Part shown: positions 35,117 to 47,135 of the stretch, piece by piece
Layout of the letters: the number at the start of each line of letters is the position of its first letter
Numbering within the stretch: the first letter of the stretch is position 1
Translations under genes and position numbers: made by a program
NCBI RefSeq assembly: GCF_030272615.1
Contig: NC_081415.1
Coordinates: 630,893,240-630,957,239 of the forward strand
Length of the DNA: 64,000 nt
Direction: 5' to 3'
DNA from: Cryptomeria japonica
Taxonomy: Eukaryota; Streptophyta; Pinopsida; Cupressales; Cupressaceae
The notes under the pieces: model-generated
What the model saw: only the letters and a program-made list of their open reading frames with translations
What the model was told of the DNA's origin: nothing
The model's database searches: none

Positions 35117-35290
35117 GCATGGTGCCATGGTCATACCTAGGAAAATGGTGTGGCACCATGGTCCTGCACTCTATCAGTAGGATTTGGCAGAATAGTGTCT
35201 TGCAGGCTCCAGAATCCATCTTGTCAGTTGCAGCTCCAGAATTGTAGAATCAGGACAGTGGTGTGGCACCTTGGTCCCAGACATTTCTAC
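35117..35290 (+). repeat. GGTGCCATGGTCC minisatellite in 5' LTR of element B
   Basis: Two to three copies of a unit containing 'ggtgtggcaccatggtcc'. The 3' LTR copy at 62580-62700 has about four units of roughly 29 bases. The inverse complement is repeated in the antisense PMD intron of this element (44140-44310). Confidence 0.75.
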
Positions 35291-35615
35291 TCAGATTTTA
35301 GACATAGGTGCACTTCTAGTTTTTCCTTTTGATTTGTACTTTTCAGCAATATATCAATTATTCTTTGATCTGCATTCTCAGATTAGGGTTTGCTTGCTTA
35401 CTTGCATTCTAGGTTTGATTGCATTTTTGCATCATTCCTCTCTCTCATTTATAGAAAAGGAATATAAAACATAAGAGGCAATCGATGACTCTCACTTTCT
35501 CATAATAAGTAGCCAAAGTGCCTTACCTCCCTAGGCTCTTTCCTATTCCATGAGTGTGTATGAGAGTGGGATAAGGGTTTCCATACTTAGTCTCACTTTT
35601 TACCCTACACATATT

Positions 35616-35633
35616 TGGTGAACCCGACGTGAA
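35616..35633 (+). promoter_or_regulatory. Primer-binding site candidate, element B
   Basis: TGGTGAACCCGACGTGAA, four bases after the LTR. The leader to the first ATG is only about 145 bases, far shorter than in A, C and D. Confidence 0.65.
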
Positions 35634-35777
35634 TCCAATTTCATTTCCATTGCATTTTATTGTTAGATATAGATCTAGTTTATTTCATTTTCTTTCAAAA
35701 AATAAAAATAAAAAGGATAGGTTTCTCTCATTTTCCTTGCATTGTGTGTTTGAGTTTCATGCAATTCTCATTTCAAA

Positions 35778-36540
35778 ATGTCAGATTTTTATTTGCAAGA
35801 TGTTCATGCTTTTGATGATGTATGCAATTTTGTTGATTATGAGTTTAGTAAGGATGAATTAGATGGAGCTCTAGATGATTTTTTGAACCCTACACCTTCT
35901 AAACCCTCATTTTTCCAAAAAATAATCAACCTTGTTACTATACCATTTTGTGGTGATGAGAAGGATAAGTTGAATGATTCCTCTCATGGGTACATTCCTA
36001 TCAACTCCTCCACTAGATCTAGAAACATGGTTGACTCCCATGATTCCCTCTATGATGATATGTCTCCTTTTTAGTCCAAAGATAAGCCTTTAAATCACTA
36101 TGATCATTCTTTATTGGATGATGCCTATGATGACTTTATGTATTTTCCTAAACTTTTAAACAAGAATAATGCATCTAAAAGGTTAATCAATATGATCAAT
36201 GTGAATGAACATATCAAACCACTTTTTGTTGTCCAAGGTGCTTGTCCTTCTCCAACTTCACCTCTTCCTAATAAACCTCTTTTCATGGTTCAAGGTGGAT
36301 ATAGTCATGATTCCCTCCAAACAAACCTATCATTACGGTTCAAGGAAGGAATCCCACTAAGAGTCCTTATAGCTATGATAGGCAACTAAATAAAGAGAGT
36401 TATAATGAAATTGCCCATACCTATAACACGAGAAACAATAGGCAACCTAATCCTCCTCTAGTTGTTCTGACTCCTCTACCTGATCCTCAACCTATTCTTC
36501 CTCAAGAACCTCGTATTTCACAAACCCTTGGTAAGGAATA
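35778..36540 (+). pseudogene. Gag-position reading frame without capsid domain, element B
   Basis: It opens MSDFYLQDVHAFDDVCNFVD, is acidic, and runs with one stop near 36072 and a frame change near 36320. I see neither the Retrotrans_gag core nor the zinc-finger-like motif present in A and C. A short motif, PLFVVQG / PLFMVQGGY, is repeated. Either the capsid part was lost or replaced, or this lineage has a very divergent gag. It leads into the conserved pre-protease segment (YDLVEQLKATPAKISLWDL). Confidence 0.6.
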
Positions 36541-38050
36541 TGATCTTGTTGAACAACTTAAAGCTACTCCTGCCAAGATATCCCTTTGGGATTTGATTCA
36601 AACTTCCTCGACTCCTAAAGGAATGCTACAAGATGCCTTGAAAACATTGAATGTCCCATCCGCAGTGACATCCAATAATATGGCTTCCTTGATTAACTCT
36701 ATTACAACACCCAAGGCTCATATTATGTTTACACAAGATGAGTTGCCCTCTAGTGAAATTCAACAACAATATGATCCCTTAATGATTGTGGTTATTATAA
36801 ATGATAGTGCGATAAGATGAACACTAGTGGACAATGGTTCTGGCCTTAATGTTTGTAGCATTAACTTGTTGCATAGGATCAATGTTGATACATCTCTTAT
36901 TAAGCTCGATTCTCTCACCATCTATGGCTTCGATAATGTTGCTAAATGCTCACTAGGTATCATCACCTTGCTTGTTAAGGTAGGTCCTGTTACTTTACCC
37001 ATACCTATCCATGTCATGTCTGGAGAGTTGACATACAACTTATTGCTAGGGAGACCTTGGATTCATAGCATGCAAGTTGTTCCCTCTACTTTGCATAGGA
37101 AAATTAAGTTTATTCACAACAATACAACATATACCTTGTTAGGTGACACAAGGTTCCAGGCTTGTTTACAAACATCAAGTTCTAAATCCTCTTCAACCAA
37201 TTCTTCCCCAACTATTTTAGACAATTCCTCTAAATCTTCTACTCTGATTAGTGTGACCACTTCATCAAACCTATCTCCCATATCTTAATCAATTCCTAAT
37301 ACTTCCTCAAGTGGACCTAAGGTTCTTGAGGAAGAATCTTCTCAACCTGACTCTATGATTGAGAACACTTTCTCTCTTGAAAAGATTCTTGCAGAAGATG
37401 ATTGGGGATCCCTTGATTTCAATCCTACTTTCATAGGGGAATACAAAATTCCCCCTAGAGAACCTAAGATCAAAAAGAAGAAAGAAGAAGAAGAACCTAA
37501 AAAGCAATCTACTTTGTCTGGGCCATTGAGTAATAACTTTGTGGTGGTTTCTCAGACTTCATCTCCCTTAGTTTTAGGTCTACAGGATTTTAATTCTTCA
37601 CTTTTTGAAAATCCTCCTTCTTCTTCAAAAATGACTAACCTTTATGGTCCTAATTTTCACATCCTAGCTAGGTGTGGATATAATGGAAATGGATGTGGTG
37701 CTCAAGAAAAAGGGATTAAGGTTCCCTTAGAAAAAAAAATTCGTGATATGACTTTTGTGCTTGGTTATGATCCTTTAAAGCATACTAAAGCCTCTAAGAG
37801 ACCATCTATTAGTGTTAATGTCATTTATGCTTCTCTCTCACTAAAATATCCAGAATATATTGACTGTGACCCTTCTTATGTCTTTGCTTTGGATGTTTTT
37901 TCTACTGATGATTCCTTAGCTGAATTCTTGGGAGCTTATGACAACCTTCCTCATTATCATCATAACCACAGTTTTCTCTATTGGCTAAATCTAGAAGCTT
38001 ACTTTGGGAAGGAAATAAATAATGATGAGATAGTTAAAGAATTTCCCTAA
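36541..38050 (+). pseudogene. pro: Protease, G-patch and linker, element B
   Basis: The pre-protease segment is followed by the aspartic protease loop LVDNGSGLNVCS (from 36824, just after an in-frame TGA) and LLGRPWIHSMQVVPS near 37050. A Ser/Thr-rich spacer and a Lys/Glu-rich run (KKKKEEEEPKK) come next, then a G-patch-like segment at about 37640-37800 (ILARCGYNGNGCGAQEKG). A reduced form of the linker block (FLGAYDNLPHYHHNH ... LEAYFGKE, near 37920-38020) follows. The frame is otherwise open from 37355 to 38050. Confidence 0.75.
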
Positions 38051-39883
38051 TTAAAATATGCTCCTCAAGAAAGCAATCTCCTAATAAATGACACCATTGA
38101 TATCAAGATGGATCCTTGTGTTGAAGATAAAATCATCAAGATAGGGAAGTGTCTTGATGAAGAAGAGCAAAAACAATATGCCGAGTTGTTACATGAATTC
38201 CCTTAGATCTTTGCTTGGATATATTCTGACATGCCTTGCATAGATCCTAAGATTGTCACTCATAACATTGTCCTAATTCCTGATGCTAAACATGTGAAGC
38301 AAAAGATTCAAAAGATTCACCCTAAAGTGGCATTACTTGTTAAAGCTGAGATTGAAAAATTGTTGGATGTTGGATTCATTCATCCTATCAATTATTCCCC
38401 ATAGATTTCAAATGTTGTGGTTGTGGCTAAAGCTCAAAACAAGATTAGGATGTGTATGATTTTTTGTGATTTAAACAAGGCCTCTTTAAAGGATGACTTT
38501 CCTCTCCCAAATATCGATATGATAGTGGATTTGGTAGCAAGGTATGCTTTTAATCCTTTATGGATGGTTTCTCAGGATATAATCAAATCTTCATTAATCC
38601 TCAAGATCAATATAAAACTACTTTCATCATCCCTTGGGGTACATTTTGTTGGATTGAAAAACGCAGACACAACCTATCAGCGTGTTATGACTCTCATCTT
38701 CCATGACTATATGCATAAGACCTTAGAAGATTAAGTTGATGACATCTCAGCCAAATCCATTCTTTGCATAGATCATGTTAAGATCCTTCTTCAAATCTTT
38801 GAGCGAATTCATAAGTATGACATGCGTTTGAATCCCTGAAAATGTGTTTTTGGTGTGGATAGTGGAAAACTATTAGGATTCATAGTTTTATATCATGGCA
38901 TTGAGGTGGATACGAAGAATATAGATGCTATTTTTAACATGCCACCTCCTAAGAATGTCTCCCAACTAAAAAGTTTGCAATGAAAGATCCAAGTTATTTG
39001 TAGGTTCATTTCTCAACTTGTTGATCGTACCTTTCCCTTCACACAATTGCTTAAAAACAATATCACTTTCTAATAGAATGAGAATTGTTGTCAAGCATTT
39101 GAAGACCTAAAAACCTATTTGGTCAATCCCCCTATTCTTCAACCTGCTGATCCTACTAAGCCTTTCCTTGTGTACATCATTGCCTCCCCTCAAGCTCTTG
39201 CAGCCTTATTGGCACAATGTGATAAGGATGGTAGAGAATGCCCGGTTTATTACATAAGCCTCACTCTACTCGATTACGAAGTCCAATATTTTGCAATAGA
39301 AAGATACAGCCTTGCTTTAGTCTTTGCAACCCAAAATTTGAGGCATTATCTCTTGAATGTTGAGATCCATGTTATCATTAAATTTGATCCTCTTAAACAT
39401 CTTTTCTCCAAAACTGACCTTTTTGGACGCTTAGCTAAGTGGGTTATGATGTTGACTGATTTTGATGTTAATTTTGTCTCACAAAAGGCAATAAAGGGTC
39501 AAGCGTTGACTAACCACTTAGTTGATGCTCCTTCACCCTTCTCCCGACCTAGTCCAGAGTCCTTTCCCAATGAATACATTTTTTCCACTGAGGTTGATGA
39601 GAATTCAAAATTGTACTTTTATGGCTCTAAGTGTCGTGCAAGATCGGGGGTAGGGGTGGTCTTAATCTCTCCTAAAAAGAAGCCTATTCCTTTATTATAT
39701 CGTCTCAATTTCTTACGTACCAACAACATTGCTGAATATGAGGCTCTTATAGCTGGAATTAAAGCAACCTTGGCGTTGAATGTGAAACATCTACATATTT
39801 ATGTAGATTCTCAACTAATCATAAGACAAGTGACAAGAGTTTATCAATCTAAGAAGACAAATTATCACAATATAGAGATCTAA
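38051..39883 (+). pseudogene. pol: Reverse transcriptase and RNase H domains, element B
   Basis: RT begins after 38057 (KCLDEEEQKQYAELLHEFP, then IFAWIYSDMP). It is heavily damaged. The palm motif region near 38560-38650 is shifted out of frame over about 30 codons, a few codons are missing before GLKNADTTYQ, and the YVDD motif reads stop-VDD (38732-38743). Further stops occur near 38838 and 38981 and at 39070-39075. The RT-linked RNase H (39119 on, LVYIIASPQALAALLA) lacks the first catalytic Asp. The second RNase H (about 39610-39880) reads LYFYGSK where Asp is expected (DGSY in A and C) but keeps EYEAL and VDSQ. Confidence 0.85.
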
Positions 39884-39891
39884 CTTTATCC

Positions 39892-41355
39892 TTGTTGCAA
39901 AAATTTGATTCTTATACCATGGAGCCCATTCCTCGAAAGGATAATCAACATGCTAATGCGATGGCACGTGTTTCCTCTCTTGTGTCTCTAGAGGACCCCT
40001 TGGTAGATCTTAAATTCACTATTCACAACCTCACTACCCCGACTATTGCTGATAATCCTAGTGATGTGGCATATTGTTGCATTATAGATTTTGATGAATG
40101 GTACTCGCATATTGTGAGATATTTGAGTGATGAGACCTTTACTAACTCTGCGAATAAGAATACTAGGGCTAGGATTTGTAAATTGGTTGCTAGATACATT
40201 ATCCTTTCTAATGTTCTTTATAGGAGAGGTTATAATGGTCTTCTCCTTTGATGCTTAAACAAGGCTGAAATCCCTATTGCTCTTGAGGAAGCACATTCAA
40301 GAGCTTGTAGGGGGAATTTTGGGGGTAGATCTTTAGTTCATAGATTGCTCTAAATGGGATATTATTGGCAAACCATGGAAAATGATTCCTTTGCATTTGT
40401 TAAAAAATGTCATCAGTGTCAGCAACATAGCAATTTGATCCATGCCACTACCCAAGAACTTCGATCTCAAGTGGCATCTTGGCCCTTTTCTACATGGGGT
40501 TGGATCTTATTGGTAAAAAATCTCCTCCTTCATCTCAAGGACATACCTTCATCATAACTACCACTGATTACTTTACGAAGTGAGTGGAAGTCATTCCTCT
40601 TCGATCCACTACTGCTGAAGTAATTTGTCAATTCATTTTGGAAAACATTATGTCTCGATTTGGGATACATTCTGCCTTAGTTTCGGATAATGGAATGTCA
40701 TTCAAAAATAAGGACGTGAAGAAGTTTCTCTAGAAATATCATATTCAACATAAATTTTCTACACCTTATTATCCTCAATCAAATGGTCAAGCTGAGTCTT
40801 CTAATAGGATAATTGAACAAATTCTTCGAAAGACTGTAAACAAGCATGGTAAGGATTGGCATACTCAATTAACCTATGCTCTATGGGCCTATCACATGAG
40901 TGCACATGTTTCTATGGATTGTACTCCTTATAATCTTGTCTATGGTGCTAATGCCATTATGCCTTTGGAGTTATAAATTCCTTCTTTGAGAGTTTCTCTT
41001 AGGGGTATAGTGGATGATGATTCCTATAGAGAGAAAAGACTTCAACAACTTGAGATGCTCGATGAATGACATATAAATGTCCTCAAACATGTTCAAGCAT
41101 ATCATAAAAATTTGCAACGAAGCTGCAATGATAAGGTTATTCAACATTCCTTCTCAGTAGGTGATTTAGTCATTTACAAGAATCAACGTAACGTGAATGC
41201 CTTACCTAAGGAGAAAGGAAAATTCAGCCCTAATTGGCTTGGACCATACATTGTTGTTGAGGTCTATGGATCAAGTGCTTATAAGATAGAAAATATGGAA
41301 GGCATGCCTCTCAAGGAACCCATAAATGCTATGCACCTTCGTAGATACTATTCCT

Positions 41356-41357
<2 letters not shown>
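39892..41357 (+). pseudogene. int: Integrase, element B
   Basis: End of the second RNase H (MEPIPRKDNQHANAMARVSS), zinc module near 40280-40440 (CHQCQQHSNLIH), core near 40490-40830 (VSDNGMSFKNKD, QSNGQAESSN) and C-terminal part from 41112 ending LRRYYS. There are frame changes near 39880, near 40500 and before 41112, with stops near 40580, 40733, 40975 and 41068. No chromodomain. Confidence 0.85.
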
Positions 41358-41393
<36 letters not shown>

Positions 41394-42559
41394 AGTCTAC
41401 TTTTTGTTCTCTCTATATTTTTTTTCTTCAAAATTGGGTAATATGTTAGCATGTCTTCATTAAAGTATGTATGATTAAATGATGTTATATTGTTTGGTCT
41501 ACATTACTTCATTCTTGACAAGCATGTTCTATCACTTTATTGTTTGTCTTGGATTCTTTTATATAAATTGTAATAGATTTACATTTCATATGTGCTAGCA
41601 TGTTATACAATTTCTTATGTGTTAAGTAGAATTATGTCATGTTGTGTTTAAATTGAGTTAATTAAATCACATTAGTCATATGGTTCTTAGGCTCAATACA
41701 TTATTCTTTTACATCATCAAAGTAGCATTTAATTAAATACTTAATTATTTAATTAAATCACACATGTATCAATTTAATCATGAAGCATTGAGAAATCAAT
41801 GACATGGAAATTAAATTAGACATACATGTTCATCACTCAATATGTTACTTCTAATCTAAGCAATGCATATATTTTTTAAGCATTAAAATAACATATCCAT
41901 GAGTATCATAATATATACATCAATACATCAAGATCATCTCCTATTCCTAGGACTAGTAGTTGGAGAATGGTGGCTAAATGCCCCCTCCTGATCTGGTCAT
42001 GGGGGTGGCCCCATAGGGGTGTATCATGATATGGAAAGCAAGTGACTTCGAAAGGAGCTCCTGCAATCTCTCTCCGTCATAATCCCACGGTATGTGGCTG
42101 CCTTTGTCTGTGACGCTTCTAGGTCACACTATGTCTATCATAATCTCTCTCGTAGGACCTCCATCTTCATTCGAATAGGGAAAAAAAGGTCATCGTGTCA
42201 TCCTGCACTCCTTTGGGATCTGTGCAATATCTGTGAGGAACTAGGAATGTGCACAGTCACGATGGGGTCTGTCACTGCATTCTGAATAAGAGAACACCAC
42301 TCCTGGACGGTAGCTGCAAGAAAGAGAGAATTTTTTTTATCAGTAACATTCTATATCATCAAATCTAAACAAGTAAGATACATAGGTTAATCAATAACAA
42401 GACACCTTACCCGGATCTCTCTCTCACTAGTAGGGATCATGGAAAGCGACTGCCTGAGACTGGGACCCACTAGGCTCTCCGTGCTCGTACTGTCTCTATA
42501 CAGTGGGTATGGGTCAATGGGGACTAGGATCAAGATCCCTGATAGGGTCCTTCTCTGCC
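41358..42559 (+). other. Post-pol region of element B with (CT)n microsatellite
   Basis: A (CT)16-type run at 41358-41389 starts right at the integrase stop codon. The rest is AT-rich with repeated 'aattaaat' words and no supported gene. Confidence 0.65.
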
Positions 42560-44037
42560 TATAGTGGGAGGCTTGGTGGATCTAGGGATATGGTATCATC
42601 CCCAAAGTGATGAGGAACTGTATCTGACTCATCCTCCTCCTCAATCTCCTCGCCCCCCTCATCCTCCTCATCCTCCTCCTCCTCATCATCCTCCTCTTGT
42701 CCTCCTCATCATCTCCATCCTGATCTCCCTCTCTAGTGTCAGGATAATCTCCGTCTTCACCTGCCTCTTTCTCTCCTGTGTCATCAACCTGATCGTCTAA
42801 GCCCTCCTCGTATGTATCAGATCCCTTTCTGTTTCCTACCTATCTCCATGGTCTAGGGTTCCCACCAAGGAATTCTGTTGGGAAGATGGCTCCAGGGTAT
42901 GTCCTCCCCCACCATGTGATGTACTATCGATGCGTGCCTGAATCATCTCTGTAGTTTGTCGCAATGTCCTTATCCAACCCATCTGAATTTGTGATGTCAA
43001 TCTCATCACTGGTAGGCCTAGGAATGGCTCCTAGCCTTGGCATCACATGTGAGTGTTGATTGTACATAAGAACATTAGTAGGAATGCACTACTCGAACCC
43101 GAACTATTGCCGGGTTTGGTTGAAGTAGAAGGGAATGACTATGTGGTTGTATCGCCCCTCTAGTAGACAGTTACTCTGCATGTTGAACATCTACATGTGT
43201 ATCCCTGCCCACATGTACATCCTGAGGTAGGGTGCCAAATGACTCCACCCATTGTCAATCTGTCTAAGCTCAGTCTCCAATGTAGGAGATCACCGAATCA
43301 CCACTCACGGGTAAGTGGATATGCAAATACCCTAGGCTGCTCTAGGACTAAGTCTATAGGGGATCCAACAGGCCTAGTGCAGGCAATATGCTCAAACATC
43401 CACACCTGTAGTAGTGTGCATGTCATCAAGTTGCATCCCTTCCCAAACACATACTCCCCAAGGTCGTGATAAATATGTGCAAGCATGCTCTAACCCCAAG
43501 AGTATACCTTCTTATGTCTCTCCATTGCTCGATACTGTAGATGAGTCCTCCATGCATATGTGTGTCGCGCCCATTAGGGCACACGACTAATGCAAGGGTC
43601 ATGATCATGAGTCACCTCACTAAAGGAACCTCGTCGGTAGGGTGTAGGAGCCAACTGACCGTGATATGGCCCCTCATCTCACCGAGTATCACTCTCCCCA
43701 TAGTATACACCTGCTCTCTCCTATAATCCTCCTCTGTACGATCAAATTGATATCTCACAGTCCCCCCCCTGATGGGAAGGCACAGAATATGGTATACATC
43801 CTCAAGGGTGACCGTCATCTCCCCCATGGGTAACGAGAACGTCGAGGTGTCTGCATCCCACCTCTCCATCAATGCCATCAACATCACAGAATGGAATTTG
43901 ATGGCCAACATAGTCATTGCATCCCACAAGCCCACTGCATGCAACAACTCCCTCTCCCTCGTTGTCAGCCTTGGGATCTGCTCTCGAAGGCTTCGAAAGG
44001 TGAGCCCAATAGTATGCTCACAGATGTATGGCAGTGT
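42560..44037 (-). pseudogene. Antisense PMD gene, exon 2, element B
   Basis: PMD homologue of the genes in A and C: GEMTVTLEDVYHILCLPIRG near 43770-43830, then VVCPNGRDTHMHGG, a frameshift near 43490, then LAHIYHDLGEYVFGKGCN and LLQVWMFEHIACTRPVGS. Stops are at 43612 and elsewhere. A long Glu/Asp run lies near 42620-42720, in the place of the Gly-rich stretch of A. The acceptor reads TTTTTGCAA where TTTTTGCAG is expected, one G-to-A change. The lower end, 42560, is approximate because the frame is lost. Confidence 0.75.
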
Positions 44038-44401
44038 TTGCAAAAAGAAAAACATTATATCATCAGTAATCAATCATCATTATTATCATCTAATCAGTGC
44101 AATCATGCTAACATTCAATCACCTGATCCTGTGTCACCACTGGTCACCCAGAATAGGGACCAGGGCACCCTGAGTGGACCAGAGTGCCCTACTAGGACCA
44201 GGGCACCCAGATGGGACCAAAGTGCTCTAGGAGGACCAGGGTACCCCCTTGGGACCAAGGCACCCTAGAGGGACCAGGGCGCCCTAGGACCCCAAGGTGC
44301 CTGAAGAGGGGGCTTGGACCTTGTCTTGGCGATGACATTATCATCCCTAAATTAGTGAAATCATGAAAAAGTAAAATAGAGTCAACGGAAGGTCAACTCA
44401 C
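44038..44401 (-). other. Intron of antisense PMD gene, element B
   Basis: 364 bases from a strong donor (AAG|GTGAGT) to the damaged acceptor, with an ACTGATG branch-like word about 30 bases upstream of it. Phase 0, as in A and C. It is filled largely by the GGGTGCCCTGGTCC repeats. Confidence 0.7.
44140..44310 (-). repeat. Tandem repeats GGGTGCCCTGGTCC in the antisense intron, element B
   Basis: About eight units of 20-21 bases; on the plus strand they read ggaccagggcaccc. The word matches the LTR minisatellite of the same element (ggtgccatggtcc) 12 of 13 in inverse orientation and only about 7 of 13 directly. Confidence 0.8.
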
Positions 44402-44482
44402 CTTGTCAAGTAGTTGACCAACAAGTACAGATTAGCGTAGGATATCCATCCTCATAGGTCGCTCAGGTCGGCTTCGAGGCAT
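44402..44482 (-). pseudogene. Antisense PMD gene, exon 1, element B
   Basis: ATG at 44482-44480 opens 27 codons starting MPRSRPERPMRMDILR, with a TAA at codon 17, ending exactly in frame at the AAG|GTGAGT donor. It is Arg-rich like the first exons of A and C but otherwise diverged. Confidence 0.6.
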
Positions 44483-44554
44483 GATGGCTAATATGTGGGT
44501 TCCTCTGTAGTGAATAGTGCCAAAATGTTAAAAAGTGACAAATGAAGGTGTCAC

Positions 44555-44561
44555 TTTTATA
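44555..44561 (-). promoter_or_regulatory. TATA box for antisense PMD transcript, element B
   Basis: ATAAATATAAAAGTG on the minus strand, 73 bases before the exon 1 ATG. Confidence 0.55.
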
Positions 44562-45059
44562 TTTATGCGTTATGAACTTTTTCACTTTATGTTTTTAAGT
44601 TAAAACCCTAATTTTTGCACTTTTTCTTCAATCTATCATATCTTGAGCTAGAAAGCTCTGATTCTCACATCGTCAGTGGCATTGGAATGGTGAGTTCGCC
44701 CTCTCGCTCTATATTAGTTCCATAATGTAATTGGATGATTACTCAATCCTTGTTGTGAACTTGCTTCATCAAAATATTTATTACAATTTGTTGTGGTAAA
44801 CATGATACCCTATTTCACCTCACTAATAAGCAAGCCGAAACATGGGGCATATAGCTACCCACAAATTTAATCACCTTCCTTAGTAAGCATTAGGTGATTT
44901 TGTGATCTAACATGTGGTTTTTGTAGGGTGTGGTTCCTAATTGTATACTGCAGATACCACTGGGGGCTTCAGCCGACAACTTATGGCTTATCCTTTTTCA
45001 AAAAACATTTACTTTTCTATACTATAGCTTTCATATGCACGTAGTGTCATATGACCGCT

Positions 45060-45074
45060 AAAGTGGGGGCTAAA
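45060..45074 (+). promoter_or_regulatory. Polypurine tract, element B
   Basis: AAAGTGGGGGCTAAA directly before the 3' LTR start at 45075; likely plus-strand primer. Confidence 0.7.
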
Positions 45075-46009
45075 TGTAGTGTCATAAATTGTACACCCTT
45101 GCTAGGGTGGTACAATTTCACACTTAAGTTGGCACCTGCCTTAGTGTGTCTTGCATCTTGCATCTTGCATCTTGCATTTCTAATTCCCCTCTAAGAATTT
45201 AATTAATTAATTAAATTAAATCTAAAGTCATGTTTCATCACTTTACATATTATAAAGTTGGGCCCTTTACCTTGAGCGTGCCCTTTTCATCTTATTCCTC
45301 CAATGAATCATTTAATCATAAACCCTAATTATATCTTATTTTGACCATTTAGGCCCAATTTCACATATCAAAACATCTCAAAATCAGTTGTAAATTTGGG
45401 ATAGGCTCTAATATCATCATATCTAATGGCCCCAAAAATTTGGTGAAAAGTTGGTCAGACCATGGCGAGAACGTACATGGTCCTCGACTTTTTCCCTGAA
45501 ATTTTGGGAGAATAATCCTATGATATAATAATGCTTAACCCCAAAAGATCAACGAGAAATTCAAATCCTAGGTCGGCCTAAACATGAAATTAAGATCCAG
45601 GGTTTCATACTGAAGAGCTCTCTTTCTTCATTTGAAGGGGTCTTCTTCTAAGAATATAAGAGTAGGTTTTTTTGAGCATTAGATCCTTCTTTGCAATGAA
45701 AGAGTAGATCTTTGAAGTCTTCAACAACATTCAACATTCATCCATTAAATATTCATCAAGCATCATTGTATCAATTGGGGGCTTTTGAAGATGTAGGAGA
45801 ACAATAGGAGATCACCGACTGACGATTGGCTTGTACCTCTCCCTTGGGGTTGGGTATGGTTTCATATTGTTTTCATGTCTTTTCATAAGCTTCATTTTGA
45901 TTCATATTCATGCTTTAGATTACTTTGAATTGTGGATTTAGAGCATTTACTTTGTCAATTATAAGCAATTAGGGTTTACTCTTTAGGGTTGCTCTAGATT
46001 GTTTGCTTT
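45075..46009 (+). repeat. 3' LTR of element B, first part
   Basis: Starts TGTAGTGTCATAAATT and matches 32829-33047 plus 34194-34906. Cut by element C at 46009/46010; its last five bases, GCTTT, are the C target site. Confidence 0.88.
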
Positions 46010-46792
46010 TGTAGACACCTAAAATTGTCATGTCTAATTAAATAAATATTTTATTTATTTAATTATCTAAGCTTAATTCTTCTATTAATTAAATAAATCA
46101 TTAATTTATTTAATTAATTCATTTATCCTCTTCTAGCCTTATTTCTCATTTAAATAAATACATTTATTTATTTAAATTATCCTTTTCCTAAATTAAATAA
46201 ATATCTTATTTATTTAATTATCCCACTTCTTCTATTAATTAAATAAATCTTTATTTATTTAATTAATTCATTAACCTTTTCTACCCATGACACATGTCAT
46301 TCATCTCTTAATTCATACACTACCTACCCCTTTTATTATTTTATTATTTCTTTTACCTACCCTCTAATCATAGCCGACCTCCTTTTACACCTCTCAATCT
46401 TATCCCTCCATTTCATATAGTGTCTTCTATATAAGGAGATACTTCCTTCATTATCAACCCTAATCAAGCATTCTAAGGAGCTAACTACTTGATCAATTGA
46501 CTACACTACGATCCTACTTGCAACCACATTCCGTTCTTTGTTGAGCTCTTGTGCATATAAAATCTGAGAGCAAATATATCAAGCAAGATCAATGGAGATA
46601 GGAAGAATGGAGATCAAAACCCTATTGGACATGTGATGGTATAATCTTTGTGATTTCATGTGATTTGCATTGTCTTAGGTAATCTTCATATGTTATGGTG
46701 GATCTTTGTTGATTGTTAGGCTAGGGTTTTGTGGTTGAATTCATTTAGCCTTTCAATATTGTTCTTATTGTTATCCATTTTCACCATATACA
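46010..46792 (+). repeat. 5' LTR of element C
   Basis: TGTAGACACC...CATATACA. U3 is built of AATTAAATAAAT words. TATA box TATATAAG at 46428-46435. Confidence 0.95.
46428..46435 (+). promoter_or_regulatory. TATA box in 5' LTR of element C
   Basis: TATATAAG in the context cttctatataaggaga, repeated at 61982-61989 in the 3' LTR. Confidence 0.75.
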
Positions 46793-46795
46793 TTT

Positions 46796-46814
46796 TGGCA
46801 CACCCGGTGGGACC
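46796..46814 (+). promoter_or_regulatory. Primer-binding site candidate, element C
   Basis: TGGCACACCCGGTGGGACC, three bases after the LTR. It differs from the TGGTGAACCC motif of A, B and D, so a different primer tRNA is possible. Confidence 0.65.
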
Positions 46815-46904
46815 CTTGTCCCTTTTGCATTTAACCTTTGGTTGCAAATTTTGTGTTTGAAGTTGCAGATCTGGCATTTCTGACAACATTTTTGACATTT
46901 TCGC

Positions 46905-47135
46905 ATCTGCATACTTTCGGATCGCGTTTTTGATTTTCTGGCGCATCTGCGACATCTGGAATCGCGTCCGTGTTTTCGACAAAATTTTATTTTGCAGGTT
47001 TTCAAAAGGCGCATCTGTGGTATGGAAACGCGTCTGTGTCATTTTTATCTGCGTCTGTGTCGGGGAAGCACGTCTGTGTCTCACAGAACCGCGTCTGTGT
47101 CACAGAGGCGCGTCTGTGTCAAGGGTAATTGCGTC
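46905..47135 (+). repeat. Leader repeats GCGTCTGTGTC, sense, cluster 1, element C
   Basis: About ten copies of CGCGTCTGTGTC and variants in the leader. The reverse complement is repeated at 60770-61035, in the antisense PMD intron. Confidence 0.85.

Larger units (their letters stand above)
32829..35611 (+). repeat. 5' LTR of element B, interrupted by a solo LTR
   Basis: Matches 45075-46009 and 62352-63086. The start is TA instead of TG, one substitution from the 3' copy, and the end is CTACACA. A stretch at 33048-34193 is absent from the 3' copy. Confidence 0.88.
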
